Assembly (NCBI GenBank): GCA_016218975.1 | Contig: JACRCO010000072.1 | Span: 62,001-126,000, forward strand | Reading direction: 5' to 3' | Length of the DNA stretch: 64,000 nucleotides | From: Deltaproteobacteria bacterium | GTDB lineage: Bacteria > Desulfobacterota > Deferrimicrobia > Deferrimicrobiales > Deferrimicrobiaceae | Part shown: one piece after another, positions 24,826 through 33,024 of the stretch | How the letters are laid out: every line of letters begins with the position of its first letter | How positions within the stretch are numbered: position 1 is the stretch's first letter | Position numbers and translations under genes: made by a program | The notes under the pieces: model-generated | What the model was told of the DNA's origin: nothing | Seen by the model: only the letters and a program-made list of their open reading frames with translations | Databases searched by the model: none

Positions 24826-26081
24826 ACCAGGAGCTGCTGCACACCCTGAAGGAGATCATGCCCCAGATCACGGGTTACATCTACCCGAACGAGATCGAGG
24901 TCCACTGGGGGCTGCTCATCGTCGTCTACCCGTACATCACCGGAATCGTCGCCGGGGCGTTCATCCTGGCGTCGCTAGTCAAGGTTTTCAACGTCAAGGA
25001 GGTCCAGCCGCTCTACCGGCTGTCTCTCCTGACGGCCTTGTCCTATCTCCTCGTCGCCCCGCTGCCGCTGCTGTCGCACCTGGGCCACCCGGAGCGGTGC
25101 TTCGAAATGTTCCTGACGCCGCAGCCGTCTTCGGCCATGGCGATGTTCGGTTTCGTCTACGCCTGGTACCTTATGGCGGTGCTTCTCATCGAGATCTGGT
25201 TCGTCTATCGCGTCGACATGATCGTTTGGGCGGAAGGCGGGTCGGGCCCTATGAAATGGATCCACAAGGTCCTGTCGCTCTTTTCCAGGGACCGTAGCGA
25301 AAGCGCCGTCACCTTCGACCACAAGGCCTTGAAGACGATCACCATCATCGGCATCCCGTCGGCCTTCCTGCTGCACGGATACGTCGGTTTCATATTCGGA
25401 TCCGTCAAGGCGAACCCGTGGTGGAGCAGCGTGCTGATGCCGATCGCCTTCCTCTTTTCGGCCATCGTGTCGGGGGTCGCGCTGGTGATCCTCTTGTACA
25501 TGGTCATAACGCCGCTCACAGGCGGGAAGATCAACATGAAGTGCGTCGACAAGGCGGTCGATTTCCTCTTCTACGCCGTCATCGTCGACTTCACGCTGGA
25601 GTTCGTCGATTTCATCCATCGCATCTACCAGAGCGAGGAGGAGATCAAGATCCTCTCGGAAATGGTCATGAGCAAGCTCTTCATGAGCCTCGTCATCATA
25701 CAGGTCCTGCTGGGGATGATCCTTCCCCTCGGGATCATCGGCGCGACCAAGATCTTCAAGAGACGGTTCACCCTGAACGAGGACTTGCGGAAAATGCTCT
25801 ACTTCATTTCCGTGCTCCTGATCCAGTTCGGCATTTTCACGATGCGGTGGAACGTCGTCATAGGCGGGCAGATGTTCTCCAAGAGCTTCCGGGGACTTAC
25901 GACATACAAGATGGAGGTGACCGGGATAGAGGGTCTCCTCTATACGCTGGTGCTTCTGTGCCTGCCGTTGGTCATACTCACGGTGCTGATGAAGATCCTG
26001 CCTCCATGGAAAGAGATGAGGGAAGAGGACAAGAGCCTCGAAGGCGGAACGCCGGGTTCCCTGCCCGCGCCGGGTGCATAA
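24822..26081 (+). CDS. NrfD/PsrC-family quinone-interacting membrane subunit (module 2)
   Basis: 419-residue polytopic protein with about ten membrane segments of the NrfD family. Conserved-looking parts: VHWGLLIVVYPYITGI near residue 28, LSHLGHPERCFEMFLTPQPSSAM near 86 (compare DIGRPERFW in module 1) and LLHGYVGFIFGSVKANPWW near 184. It overlaps the ferredoxin gene by 4 bases and is followed by an intrinsic terminator. With its partners it should form a periplasm-facing quinone oxidoreductase. Sequence difference from module 1 suggests different redox partners or potentials; this is inference. Confidence 0.92.
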   Translation: MNQELLHTLKEIMPQITGYIYPNEIEVHWGLLIVVYPYITGIVAGAFILASLVKVFNVKEVQPLYRLSLLTALSYLLVAPLPLLSHLGHPERCFEMFLTPQPSSAMAMFGFVYAWYLMAVLLIEIWFVYRVDMIVWAEGGSGPMKWIHKVLSLFSRDRSESAVTFDHKALKTITIIGIPSAFLLHGYVGFIFGSVKANPWWSSVLMPIAFLFSAIVSGVALVILLYMVITPLTGGKINMKCVDKAVDFLFYAVIVDFTLEFVDFIHRIYQSEEEIKILSEMVMSKLFMSLVIIQVLLGMILPLGIIGATKIFKRRFTLNEDLRKMLYFISVLLIQFGIFTMRWNVVIGGQMFSKSFRGLTTYKMEVTGIEGLLYTLVLLCLPLVILTVLMKILPPWKEMREEDKSLEGGTPGSLPAPGA

Positions 26082-26116
26082 CATCCGCTCCCGGAAATAG
26101 CCTGTCGAATTACGGA

Positions 26117-26142
26117 ACGGCCGGGACCTCCCGGCCGTTTTT
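26117..26142 (+). terminator. Intrinsic terminator of the cytochrome/NrfD operon
   Basis: ACGGCCGGGA at 26117-26126 pairs perfectly with TCCCGGCCGT at 26129-26138, followed by TTTTT (26138-26142). The last T residues overlap the stop codon of the convergent phosphoesterase gene. Confidence 0.85.
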
Positions 26143-26899
26143 ATCTGATCGGGATAAACGTCTCGCGGATGCCGTGGTCGGTGACGTCTATCCGGTAGAA
26201 CCCGTACTTCTGGAAGGGAACCAGAGGGGCGCCCGCGCCGCCGGATACGATCACCTTCGTCCCGTTCCAATCGTCGACCAGGTGCATGTGCTCGTGGCTG
26301 CAGAGGAGCAGGTCCACCTTGTGGCGCGAGAGGATCTTCAGCAGTTTCATGCTCTGGTCGCGGTAGCCGTTTTTCGTCCCGTGCGGGAAGATGTTGTCGG
26401 TGTGCGGGGGGAAGTGCATCGAGACGACCAGGCGGGAGATCCCGTTCTTTTTTTTCGGATGCGCGGCGAGCTCCCGGTCGAGCCATTCAAGGGTGTTGTC
26501 GGCGAACGTTCCGCCCCCGTTGTCCACGACGACGAACCGGGCGTCCTTGTGGGTGAACGCGTAGGATGTTCCAGCGAGGCCGAAGAACCGGGTGAACTCC
26601 TCCCGCGTGCTTCGGTACAGCTCGTGGTTCCCGATCGCTATATATAACGGTTTATGGAATCCGGCCGTCTTCGCTTTAAACGCTTCCCACGACTTCTTCC
26701 CCCCCGGATGCTCGAGGTCCCCCGTGTGAATGAGGAACTCCATCCCGGAGTCGCGCACGGTCGCGAGTATCCTGGGAAAGATTCCGTTCTTGTCGTCCCT
26801 GCTGTCGCCGCACACGGCGAACGACCACCCGAAGGCCGCCGAAGCCCACAGCAGCCCGGCCAACATCAAGGCAAACCCGAACCGTAAACGCGTTGTCAT
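26141..26899 (-). CDS. Secreted calcineurin-like metallophosphoesterase
   Basis: 252-residue protein with a Sec signal peptide (RLRFGFALMLAGLLWASAAFG) and the full set of metallophosphoesterase motifs: CGDSRDDKNG near residue 33, HTGDLEHPG near 57, GNHELYRS near 84, VVSMHFPPHTDN near 160 and CSHEHMHLV near 198. It therefore hydrolyses phosphoesters in the periplasm or outside; the substrate is unknown. GGAGG precedes the ATG at 26899. It is the last gene of a minus-strand run and starts 38 bases after the MFS gene. The frame stays open upstream of the ATG, but that part is not protein-like. Confidence 0.9.
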   Translation of the reverse strand: MTTRLRFGFALMLAGLLWASAAFGWSFAVCGDSRDDKNGIFPRILATVRDSGMEFLIHTGDLEHPGGKKSWEAFKAKTAGFHKPLYIAIGNHELYRSTREEFTRFFGLAGTSYAFTHKDARFVVVDNGGGTFADNTLEWLDRELAAHPKKKNGISRLVVSMHFPPHTDNIFPHGTKNGYRDQSMKLLKILSRHKVDLLLCSHEHMHLVDDWNGTKVIVSGGAGAPLVPFQKYGFYRIDVTDHGIRETFIPIR

Positions 26900-26937
26900 T
26901 CGATCCTCCCGTAAACGCTCCGCTTGAGCTGCGGCGA

Positions 26938-28149
26938 TCACTCCATTCGCCGCAGTTCGGGGTATTTCGCGTAGACTGCGAGCCCCGCCGCGAGGCTCGC
27001 GGCGGCCGTGGCGGCCAGCGCAACGGTCGCTGAAGTCGCGGCGGCGAGAAATCCGAGGAGCAGGCTCCCCAGCCGCATCATGCCGAGGAAGAGGGACACG
27101 TAGATCGCCAGTACCCTTCCCCGCAGGTGATCCGGCACGAGCGACTGGAGCAGAGAGTTCGCAGGTGCGTTCTGGAGAACGAAGGCGAACCCGATGGCGG
27201 TCAGGAGCGCGACGGACAGGACCAGGTTGCGGGAGAAAGCGAAGGCGATGAGCAAAAGGGGAAACGACAGGCTTCCCGCGGTCAGCGCCATCCCCTTGCG
27301 CCGTACGGCCCAGCCGGTCGCCACGTACAATGAACCGAGCACGGCCCCGACCCCCGCTGCGGACATGAGGAGCCCGTACATGCCTGCGCCCCCGCCGAAG
27401 GTTTCCTTCGCGAAGATCGGGACGAGAACGTGGTACGGCATCGCCAGGAGCGCCGCGAATGAGATGAGCGTGACAACCGCCATCGGCGCGCGATGCGCCC
27501 CGATGTAGCGGACGCCGCCGAGGATATCGTCCCCGAGCTTCCCTTCGGAGTGCGTGCGGTGGATGAGCGCGGCATCCATGAGGAAAAGCCCGCCAAGCAC
27601 CGCGATGAAGCTCACCCCGTTCAGGAAGAAGGCCCCGGAAAGGCCGACGTACGCGACGAGGATCCCGGCCGCCGCCGGCCCGATCACCCGCGCGCCGTGG
27701 AAGATGCCCGCGTTGAGCGCGATGGCGTTGGACAGGTCTTCCTTCCCCACCAGTTCCACGACGAACGCCTGCCGCGCGGGAGTGTCGAGCGCCTGCGTGG
27801 CGCCGAGCAGGAAGGCAAGGACGAGCACATGCCACACCTGCACGACCCCCGTCCAGCAAAGACCGGCAAGAACGAACGCCAGGACCATCATCGCGCCCTG
27901 CATCAGGAAGATGATCCTGCGCTTCGAGAACCGGTCGGCGATTGCGCCCGCATAGAGCGTCAACGGCACAAGGGGAATGGCGCCCACGAAGTTCACGAGC
28001 CCCAGGTCCAGCGCCGATCCGGTCAACTGGTACACCAGCCAGTTCTGGGCGATCGTCTGCATCCACGTCCCGACGAGGGAGGTGAGCTGCCCGTAGAACC
28101 AGAGCCGGAAGTTGCGGTGCCGCAGCGCCCGGAAGGTGGACGCGAGCAT
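26938..28149 (-). CDS. MFS exporter (transmembrane secretion effector/EntS-like)
   Basis: 403-residue major facilitator with about 11-12 membrane segments. The opening LRHRNFRLWFYGQLTSLVGTWMQ and the next segment QNWLVYQLTGSALDLGLV are hallmarks of the TMSE/EntS-like MFS group that exports siderophores or drugs. The cytoplasmic motif IADRFSKRRIIF near residue 75 is the MFS motif A. ATG 28149 begins 5 bases after the glgB stop, so the two genes are cotranscribed. The substrate cannot be predicted. Confidence 0.88.
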   Translation of the reverse strand: MLASTFRALRHRNFRLWFYGQLTSLVGTWMQTIAQNWLVYQLTGSALDLGLVNFVGAIPLVPLTLYAGAIADRFSKRRIIFLMQGAMMVLAFVLAGLCWTGVVQVWHVLVLAFLLGATQALDTPARQAFVVELVGKEDLSNAIALNAGIFHGARVIGPAAAGILVAYVGLSGAFFLNGVSFIAVLGGLFLMDAALIHRTHSEGKLGDDILGGVRYIGAHRAPMAVVTLISFAALLAMPYHVLVPIFAKETFGGGAGMYGLLMSAAGVGAVLGSLYVATGWAVRRKGMALTAGSLSFPLLLIAFAFSRNLVLSVALLTAIGFAFVLQNAPANSLLQSLVPDHLRGRVLAIYVSLFLGMMRLGSLLLGFLAAATSATVALAATAAASLAAGLAVYAKYPELRRME

Positions 28150-28154
28150 GCGCG

Positions 28155-30371
28155 CTATCCCGAAAGTCGCAGGTACAGCGCGCCCAGCGGAGGGAGAGTC
28201 AGGCTCACGGACCAGGGACGGCCGTTCCACGGAACGGCCTCCGCGTTCGCGCCGCCCACGTTGCCCATGTTGCTGCCGCCGTAATAGGCGGAATCGCTGT
28301 TGAACGCCTCGAGGTACAAGCCGGGGGCGGGAACGCCCACCCTGTAATCCTTCCGGACGACGGGAGTGAAATTGTACACGCATACCATGAAATCGTCGGG
28401 GGATTTCGCCCGCCGCAGGAAACAGATAATGCTGTTGTCCACGTCGTGGAAGTCGATCCACTCGAACCCCTCGGGGCGGAAGTCGACTTCGTGCAGGGCG
28501 GGCACGGACACGTGGAGGCGGTTCAGGTCCCGCACCAGCGCCTGCAGTCCTTTATGCGTATCCCACTGGAGAAGGTCCCACGAAAGCTGCCCGTCGTGGT
28601 TCCATTCCACCCACTGGCCGAAATCCCCCCCCATGAAGAGCAGCTTCTTTCCCGGGTGTGCGTACATGTAGGAATACAGGAGGCGCAGGTTCGCGAACCT
28701 CTGCCACAGGTCCCCGGGCATCTTGTCCAGCATCGCGCGTTTATGATGGACGACCTCGTCGTGGGAGAAGGGGAGGACGAAGTTCTCGTGGAAGGCGTAG
28801 AGCAGTGCGAAGGTGAGCGTCCCGAAGTGGAATTTCCGGTGGACCGGCTCCTTCTCCATGTATTCCAGCATGTCGTGCATCCATCCCATGTTCCACTTGA
28901 AGGTGAACCCCAACCCGCCGACGTAGACCGGGCGCGACACCATCGGCCATGCGGTCGATTCCTCCGCGATCGTCACCGCCCCCGGATGCTTCTCGTGTAC
29001 GAGCTCGTTCATCCGCTTCAGGAGCGAGATGGCTTCCAGGTTCTCCCTCCCCCCGAACTCGTTGGGAATCCAGGCGCCGTTGTCCCTGGAATAGTCGAGG
29101 TAGAGCATCGAGGCCACCGCATCCACCCGGAGGCCGTCGATGTGGTACTTCTCGAGCCAGAAGAGAGCGCTGGAGAGAAGGAAATTCCGCACCTCGCGCC
29201 GCCCGTAGTTGAATATGAGCGTTCCCCAGTCGCTGTGCTCCCCTTTCCGCGGGTCGGCATGTTCATAAAGATGGGTTCCGTCGAACCGTGCCAGCCCGTG
29301 CGCGTCCTTCGGGAAATGGGCCGGCACCCAGTCGAGGAGCACCCCGATTCCCGCTTGATGGCACCTGTCCACGAATTCCATGAAGTCCCCGGGAAGGCCG
29401 AACCTCGCGGTGGGGGCGAAGTGTCCGAGCGTCTGGTACCCCCAGGAGCCGTCGAAGGGGTGTTCGGTGACCGGCAGCAGCTCGATGTGCGTATATCCCA
29501 TTTCGCGGACGTAGGTGATGAGTTCATCCGCCAGCTCCCGGTAGGTGAGGTACCTGTAATTCTCTTCCTCCTTCCGCTTCCACGAGCCCAGGTGGACTTC
29601 GTAGACCGTCATCGGCGCTTCCACCGGGTTTCGGGAGGCACGTGCGGCGAGCCACTCGGAGTCGCCCCATGTGTAGCCGTCTATATTCCAGACGATCGAT
29701 CCGGTGCGGGGCGGCGGTTCGAAGCGGAGGGCGAATGGGTCGGACTTGAGAAACACTTCTCCCGCTACGCGCGCCCGGATCTCGTACTTGTAGATTTCCC
29801 CCTCCGCCAGCCCCGGAATGAAAATCTCCCAGACGCCGCAGTCGCCGCGGTTTCTCATCGGGTGGGCCCGGCCGTCCCAGTGGTTGAAGTTGCCCACAAC
29901 GGAGACGCGCTCGGCGTTAGGGGCCCAGACGGCGAAGGAGACGCCTGAAACGGCTCCCATCCGGAAAATATGGCTGCCGAGCTTGTTGTACTGGTCGAGG
30001 TGCGTCCCTTCGGACAGCAGGTGGATATCGAACTCCGTCAGGATGCAGCCGAAGGAGTACGGATCGTCCTGGATCCAGCGGTATCCCTCGCGGTCGACGA
30101 TTTCGATCCGGTACGGGAAGGGCTCGGCGACGCCTGGAAAAACCGCCTCGAACACGCCTTCCGGGTGGAGGCGCTTCATTTCCGCCGGGGGCTGCCCCCC
30201 TTCGCCTGAAACCGTCACGAACGCCTGCGAGGCGCGCGGCAGGATGGCGCGGATGGCCAGCGCTTTCTGTTCTCCGACGTGAACGACATGAGGACCGAGA
30301 ACCGAGAAAGGGTCCCAGTGCCTCGCGTCGGCCAGAAGCTCGACGTCTTTTCTGCGTATCGTTCGCGGCAT
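28155..30371 (-). CDS. glgB: 1,4-alpha-glucan branching enzyme
   Basis: 738-residue GH13 enzyme that introduces alpha-1,6 branches into glycogen. The N-terminal CBM48-like domain includes [13 protein letters not shown], a GlgB feature. The catalytic barrel shows [10 protein letters not shown] near residue 350, the nucleophile in [12 protein letters not shown] near 415, the acid in [10 protein letters not shown] near 470 and [10 protein letters not shown] near 535. The length and the N-terminal extension match E. coli-type GlgB. No other glycogen gene lies nearby, so branching may act on glycogen made elsewhere or on another glucan. The gene is 20 bases downstream of a small lipoprotein gene. 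Confidence 0.96.
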   Translation of the reverse strand: MPRTIRRKDVELLADARHWDPFSVLGPHVVHVGEQKALAIRAILPRASQAFVTVSGEGGQPPAEMKRLHPEGVFEAVFPGVAEPFPYRIEIVDREGYRWIQDDPYSFGCILTEFDIHLLSEGTHLDQYNKLGSHIFRMGAVSGVSFAVWAPNAERVSVVGNFNHWDGRAHPMRNRGDCGVWEIFIPGLAEGEIYKYEIRARVAGEVFLKSDPFALRFEPPPRTGSIVWNIDGYTWGDSEWLAARASRNPVEAPMTVYEVHLGSWKRKEEENYRYLTYRELADELITYVREMGYTHIELLPVTEHPFDGSWGYQTLGHFAPTARFGLPGDFMEFVDRCHQAGIGVLLDWVPAHFPKDAHGLARFDGTHLYEHADPRKGEHSDWGTLIFNYGRREVRNFLLSSALFWLEKYHIDGLRVDAVASMLYLDYSRDNGAWIPNEFGGRENLEAISLLKRMNELVHEKHPGAVTIAEESTAWPMVSRPVYVGGLGFTFKWNMGWMHDMLEYMEKEPVHRKFHFGTLTFALLYAFHENFVLPFSHDEVVHHKRAMLDKMPGDLWQRFANLRLLYSYMYAHPGKKLLFMGGDFGQWVEWNHDGQLSWDLLQWDTHKGLQALVRDLNRLHVSVPALHEVDFRPEGFEWIDFHDVDNSIICFLRRAKSPDDFMVCVYNFTPVVRKDYRVGVPAPGLYLEAFNSDSAYYGGSNMGNVGGANAEAVPWNGRPWSVSLTLPPLGALYLRLSG

Positions 30372-30391
30372 GCCGGAAGTGTGAAGGGAAA

Positions 30392-31009
30392 CTATTGGCG
30401 GACCTTGAAGAACGTCTCTCCGATGTCCTTCCCGCCCCCCATGCTTTCAACCGATGCGACGACGCGGTATTTCCCCGCCGGGGCATCGGCGGGCAGCGTG
30501 ATGGGGACGATGCTCTTCCACGTCCCGCCTTCCCGCGCGATCTCGATCGAGGTTTTTCCGACGGAAGACCCGTTGACGAGAATTTCCCGTGTTTCCCTGA
30601 CGAGGACCTGCTGTTCGGCGGAAGGGACGAGGACGGCGTACGTCAGGTTTATGTTGATCGTCTCTCCGGGAGCCAGGACCGCCGGGTTGGACCGGACGGA
30701 CTCGATCTTGAGCCGGATCCCCTGGGAGGGGGAGTATGCGTATTCCCTGCTCGTCTGGGCGAGCGTTTTCTCCTGCTGGTCGAGATGGTGGCCGATAGCT
30801 CCCCCCGCAAGTCCGCCGAGAAGTCCCCCGACCACGGCGCCGCGCTTTCCCCCGATGAGCCCGCCGACCACGGCTCCGCCCACGACGCCCGCGCCCGCCC
30901 CGATCGTCGTTTTTGGATTTTCCCGTATCGTACGGCCGGTTTCCGCGCACCCGTGGAGGATCGTTGCCAGGAAAACGGCGGCGATCGCCGTGCACAGGAT
31001 CTTCCGCAT
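30392..31009 (-). CDS. Glycine-zipper lipoprotein
   Basis: 205-residue predicted lipoprotein: signal [21 protein letters not shown] with lipobox LHGC. Residues 38-75 form two glycine-zipper segments ([18 protein letters not shown] and [17 protein letters not shown]) as in the Gly-zipper 2TM and SlyB/YMGG families, which insert into or stabilise the outer membrane. The C-terminal half ([22 protein letters not shown], then [17 protein letters not shown]) looks like a beta-sandwich domain. ATG 31009 follows GGGGAGG on this strand. Function unknown; an envelope-integrity role is inferred. Confidence 0.75.
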   Translation of the reverse strand: MRKILCTAIAAVFLATILHGCAETGRTIRENPKTTIGAGAGVVGGAVVGGLIGGKRGAVVGGLLGGLAGGAIGHHLDQQEKTLAQTSREYAYSPSQGIRLKIESVRSNPAVLAPGETININLTYAVLVPSAEQQVLVRETREILVNGSSVGKTSIEIAREGGTWKSIVPITLPADAPAGKYRVVASVESMGGGKDIGETFFKVRQ

Positions 31010-31054
31010 TGATAACCTCCCCGGAGCGTTTGACGTCCTCATCGGATTATATAT

Positions 31055-31879
31055 TCATCTCCGGCCCGCCTCCATCGCGAAATAGCGCGGCGAAGGCCCG
31101 TTCCGCTTCGCGGCGTGCACGGGCACATCCCCGAAACCGTACCGCGACAGGATCCCCCTGACGGTAGAGACGGCAAGCGCCGGCGTGTTGTGATCCGCGC
31201 TCAAGTGGCAAAGGACCACCGCCCGCGGCAGTTTCCGGCTTTCCTGGAACGTACGCACGAGAAATTTCCCCGCCTGCTCGTTGGAAAGATGGCCCACGTC
31301 GGAATCCACACGCGCCCGGTCGACATGGTTCCGGTGGCTCGAGGCGAGCATCGACGGGTCGTAGTTAGATTCGATGAGGATTATGTCGCTGTCGACGAAC
31401 CGCTCGAAGAGACCATTCCCGCCGGTCCCGAGGTCGGTGGCCATGGAGACGCGCGCTTCGCGGTCCCCCGAGCGGGCCTCGATGCGGAAACCGCATGTGA
31501 GACCCTCGGCGTCATGCGGGACGGCGAACGGATGAACCTCGATGCTCCCGACGGCGAACGGCTCGCCGCCGAAGGTCCTAAGGGGGCCGGAGGCGGGAGA
31601 CCGGGAAAGGATCCTGCGGGAATACGCTCTTACGTTTTTCTCGTGGATAAGGATCGGCACGTCGTGCCGGGCGCAGCATGCGACCGCGGAAGGGTGTATG
31701 TGGTCTCCGTGAAGATGAGATACGAGGACGGCGTCGATATCGTCCCAATCGAATCCCGCCTCGGACAGCGCTGCCGAAAGCGCGCGCTGGGATGGCAGGC
31801 CCGCGTCCACCAGGAACGCAGTTCCCGCGTGCTCCACCAGCGTCAGGTTCCCGGAGCTGCCGCTTCGCAGCGGTCTCAC
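31055..31879 (-). CDS. MBL-fold metallohydrolase (YycJ/VicX-like)
   Basis: 274-residue metallo-beta-lactamase-fold protein. It opens with RPLRSGSSGNLTLVEH, the usual first strand of YycJ-like enzymes, followed by DAGLPSQRAL and the metal motif SHLHGDHIHPSA near residue 55. Later ligands are PHDAEG near 120, ATDLGTGG near 148 and the terminal CHLSADHNTP near 225. YycJ-like proteins are probable nucleases or phosphodiesterases. GTG 31879 was chosen because the fold starts there; a longer form from GTG 31933 would overlap the preceding gene by 47 bases, and neither has a clear ribosome site. Confidence 0.85.
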   Translation of the reverse strand: MRPLRSGSSGNLTLVEHAGTAFLVDAGLPSQRALSAALSEAGFDWDDIDAVLVSHLHGDHIHPSAVACCARHDVPILIHEKNVRAYSRRILSRSPASGPLRTFGGEPFAVGSIEVHPFAVPHDAEGLTCGFRIEARSGDREARVSMATDLGTGGNGLFERFVDSDIILIESNYDPSMLASSHRNHVDRARVDSDVGHLSNEQAGKFLVRTFQESRKLPRAVVLCHLSADHNTPALAVSTVRGILSRYGFGDVPVHAAKRNGPSPRYFAMEAGRR

Positions 31880-31886
31880 GGAGAAA

Positions 31887-32324
31887 TCACTCAACGGATA
31901 ACAGCTCCAGCCCGGTGCGGGCGTCCGGCTCACGCGAAGCCGACATACCGTCGACCTGGAGGATCAGCGCTTCCACCACGAGGTACACTTCCCCTTCCTT
32001 GCGGATGCACCCGGTCAGCGGCTCGTTGCCGCGGCCCAGCGAGGCGTGAAGGTGAAGGGACGGGGCGCCGTCCTTACGGGCGACGCTTCCCATTCCGACG
32101 ATCTCGTGCGGCTGCGGGAACCCCGTCCAGACGGGCACGGGAGGCAGGCTCTCCTCCCGTGGACCGGTGACCATGCTTCCCTTCGTCACGGCTCCAAGAA
32201 GAAAGAACCAGCCGGCAAGGATCCCTTCCTTCGCGCACAATTCCGTGAGGGCTGGGACGATCGGCTCCCCGTGGTCGATCCGCGCCAGCAGCACCTTCCC
32301 GATCGTTCCAGCCCGGTATTTCAT
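31887..32324 (-). CDS. PPC/DUF296-domain protein
   Basis: 145-residue protein consisting of a single PPC (DUF296) domain. Seen: the start YRAGTIGKVLLARIDHGE with the glycine-hydrophobic pattern, GWFFLLGAV near residue 38, LHLHASLGRG near 89 and LTGCIRKEGEVYLVVEALI. The conserved HLHA motif is typical. In plants the domain occurs in AT-hook proteins; bacterial stand-alone forms are trimeric and of unknown role. It lies 16 bases after the cytochrome P460 gene and just before the MBL-fold gene, so all three are probably one transcript. Confidence 0.82.
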   Translation of the reverse strand: MKYRAGTIGKVLLARIDHGEPIVPALTELCAKEGILAGWFFLLGAVTKGSMVTGPREESLPPVPVWTGFPQPHEIVGMGSVARKDGAPSLHLHASLGRGNEPLTGCIRKEGEVYLVVEALILQVDGMSASREPDARTGLELLSVE

Positions 32325-32340
32325 CGGCCGGCCCGCAGGG

Positions 32341-32874
32341 TCACGGCGCGTACCGGGTGAAGATAAAGTCGTGGTCCTTCACGTTAGCCTGGTGGCACGG
32401 GAAACAGGAATTGTGGGCCGCCTCGTCCGCGGGTTTTCCGTCGATGAACCGCCCGAATCCCCAGCCGCCGGTTGCCGCGTATTTCTTCGAGTTTTTCACC
32501 ATGAATTCGATCCGCGGGGCGACGCCGGGGACCCACGCTCCCGCGAACTCCTTCATCGGCTCGCGTTTCCAGGCAAGCTTCGCAATCATGGCCCCGTCGG
32601 GGAAGGGAAGCGTCTTTCCGCGGAACGCCTTCATGGCGATTTCGTTCCCGAGGACCGCCCGGAGTTCGTCCTTGTTGTCGGTGCGGTGGGAGACAGCGAT
32701 GAGCTGCCAGTTCCTGTATCCGCCGGGGATGCCTACGCCGAAAACGGGTGACACCGGCCCGGCGGGGGAAGCCGCCTTCTTCCTGCCGCTTTCCCCGAGG
32801 GCGGGAGCGGCGAATGATACGGCCAGCGCGAGGAACGACGAGAACAGCACGCACGTCGAACGGGACATCTTCAT
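32341..32874 (-). CDS. Cytochrome P460-family haem protein
   Basis: 177-residue exported cytochrome with signal peptide MKMSRSTCVLFSSFLALAVSFAAPALG. A GYRNWQLIAVSHRTDN segment near residue 50 and a single haem site in NSCFPCHQANVKDHDFIFTRYAP at the C terminus match the cytochrome P460 family. Known members oxidise hydroxylamine or nitric oxide by way of a lysine-haem crosslink. I cannot tell whether the crosslinking lysine is present here; the many homologues in non-nitrifiers have unknown function. First gene of a seven-gene minus-strand run. Confidence 0.85.
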   Translation of the reverse strand: MKMSRSTCVLFSSFLALAVSFAAPALGESGRKKAASPAGPVSPVFGVGIPGGYRNWQLIAVSHRTDNKDELRAVLGNEIAMKAFRGKTLPFPDGAMIAKLAWKREPMKEFAGAWVPGVAPRIEFMVKNSKKYAATGGWGFGRFIDGKPADEAAHNSCFPCHQANVKDHDFIFTRYAP

Positions 32875-32899
32875 GACATCCTCCTTTCCTCGCCCACCC

Positions 32900-32990
32900 C
32901 GGGGATATTATGCGCGTATTATACCAAGTTCACCCGGCTTCTCCCGAATCATCGCCGGGACGCCCCGCGCCGATGAGATATAATTCCCCG
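32900..32990. promoter_or_regulatory. Divergent promoter region between the P460 and arn operons
   Basis: A perfect TATAAT lies at 32979-32984 on the plus strand, 41 bases before arnT, and another on the minus strand at 32923-32918, facing the P460 gene. Neither has a good -35 box at 16-18 bases, so activator-dependent promoters are likely. TATTAT repeats around 32906-32923 may be part of an operator. Confidence 0.4.
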
Positions 32991-33024
32991 CCATGGGGTA
33001 CATCCTTATACATCGGCGGCGGAA

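Noticed and set aside
26900-28066. N-terminal extension of the phosphoesterase frame far upstream
   Set aside because: The extension lies across the MFS gene in another frame and is not protein-like; a signal peptide and ribosome site mark the start at 26899.
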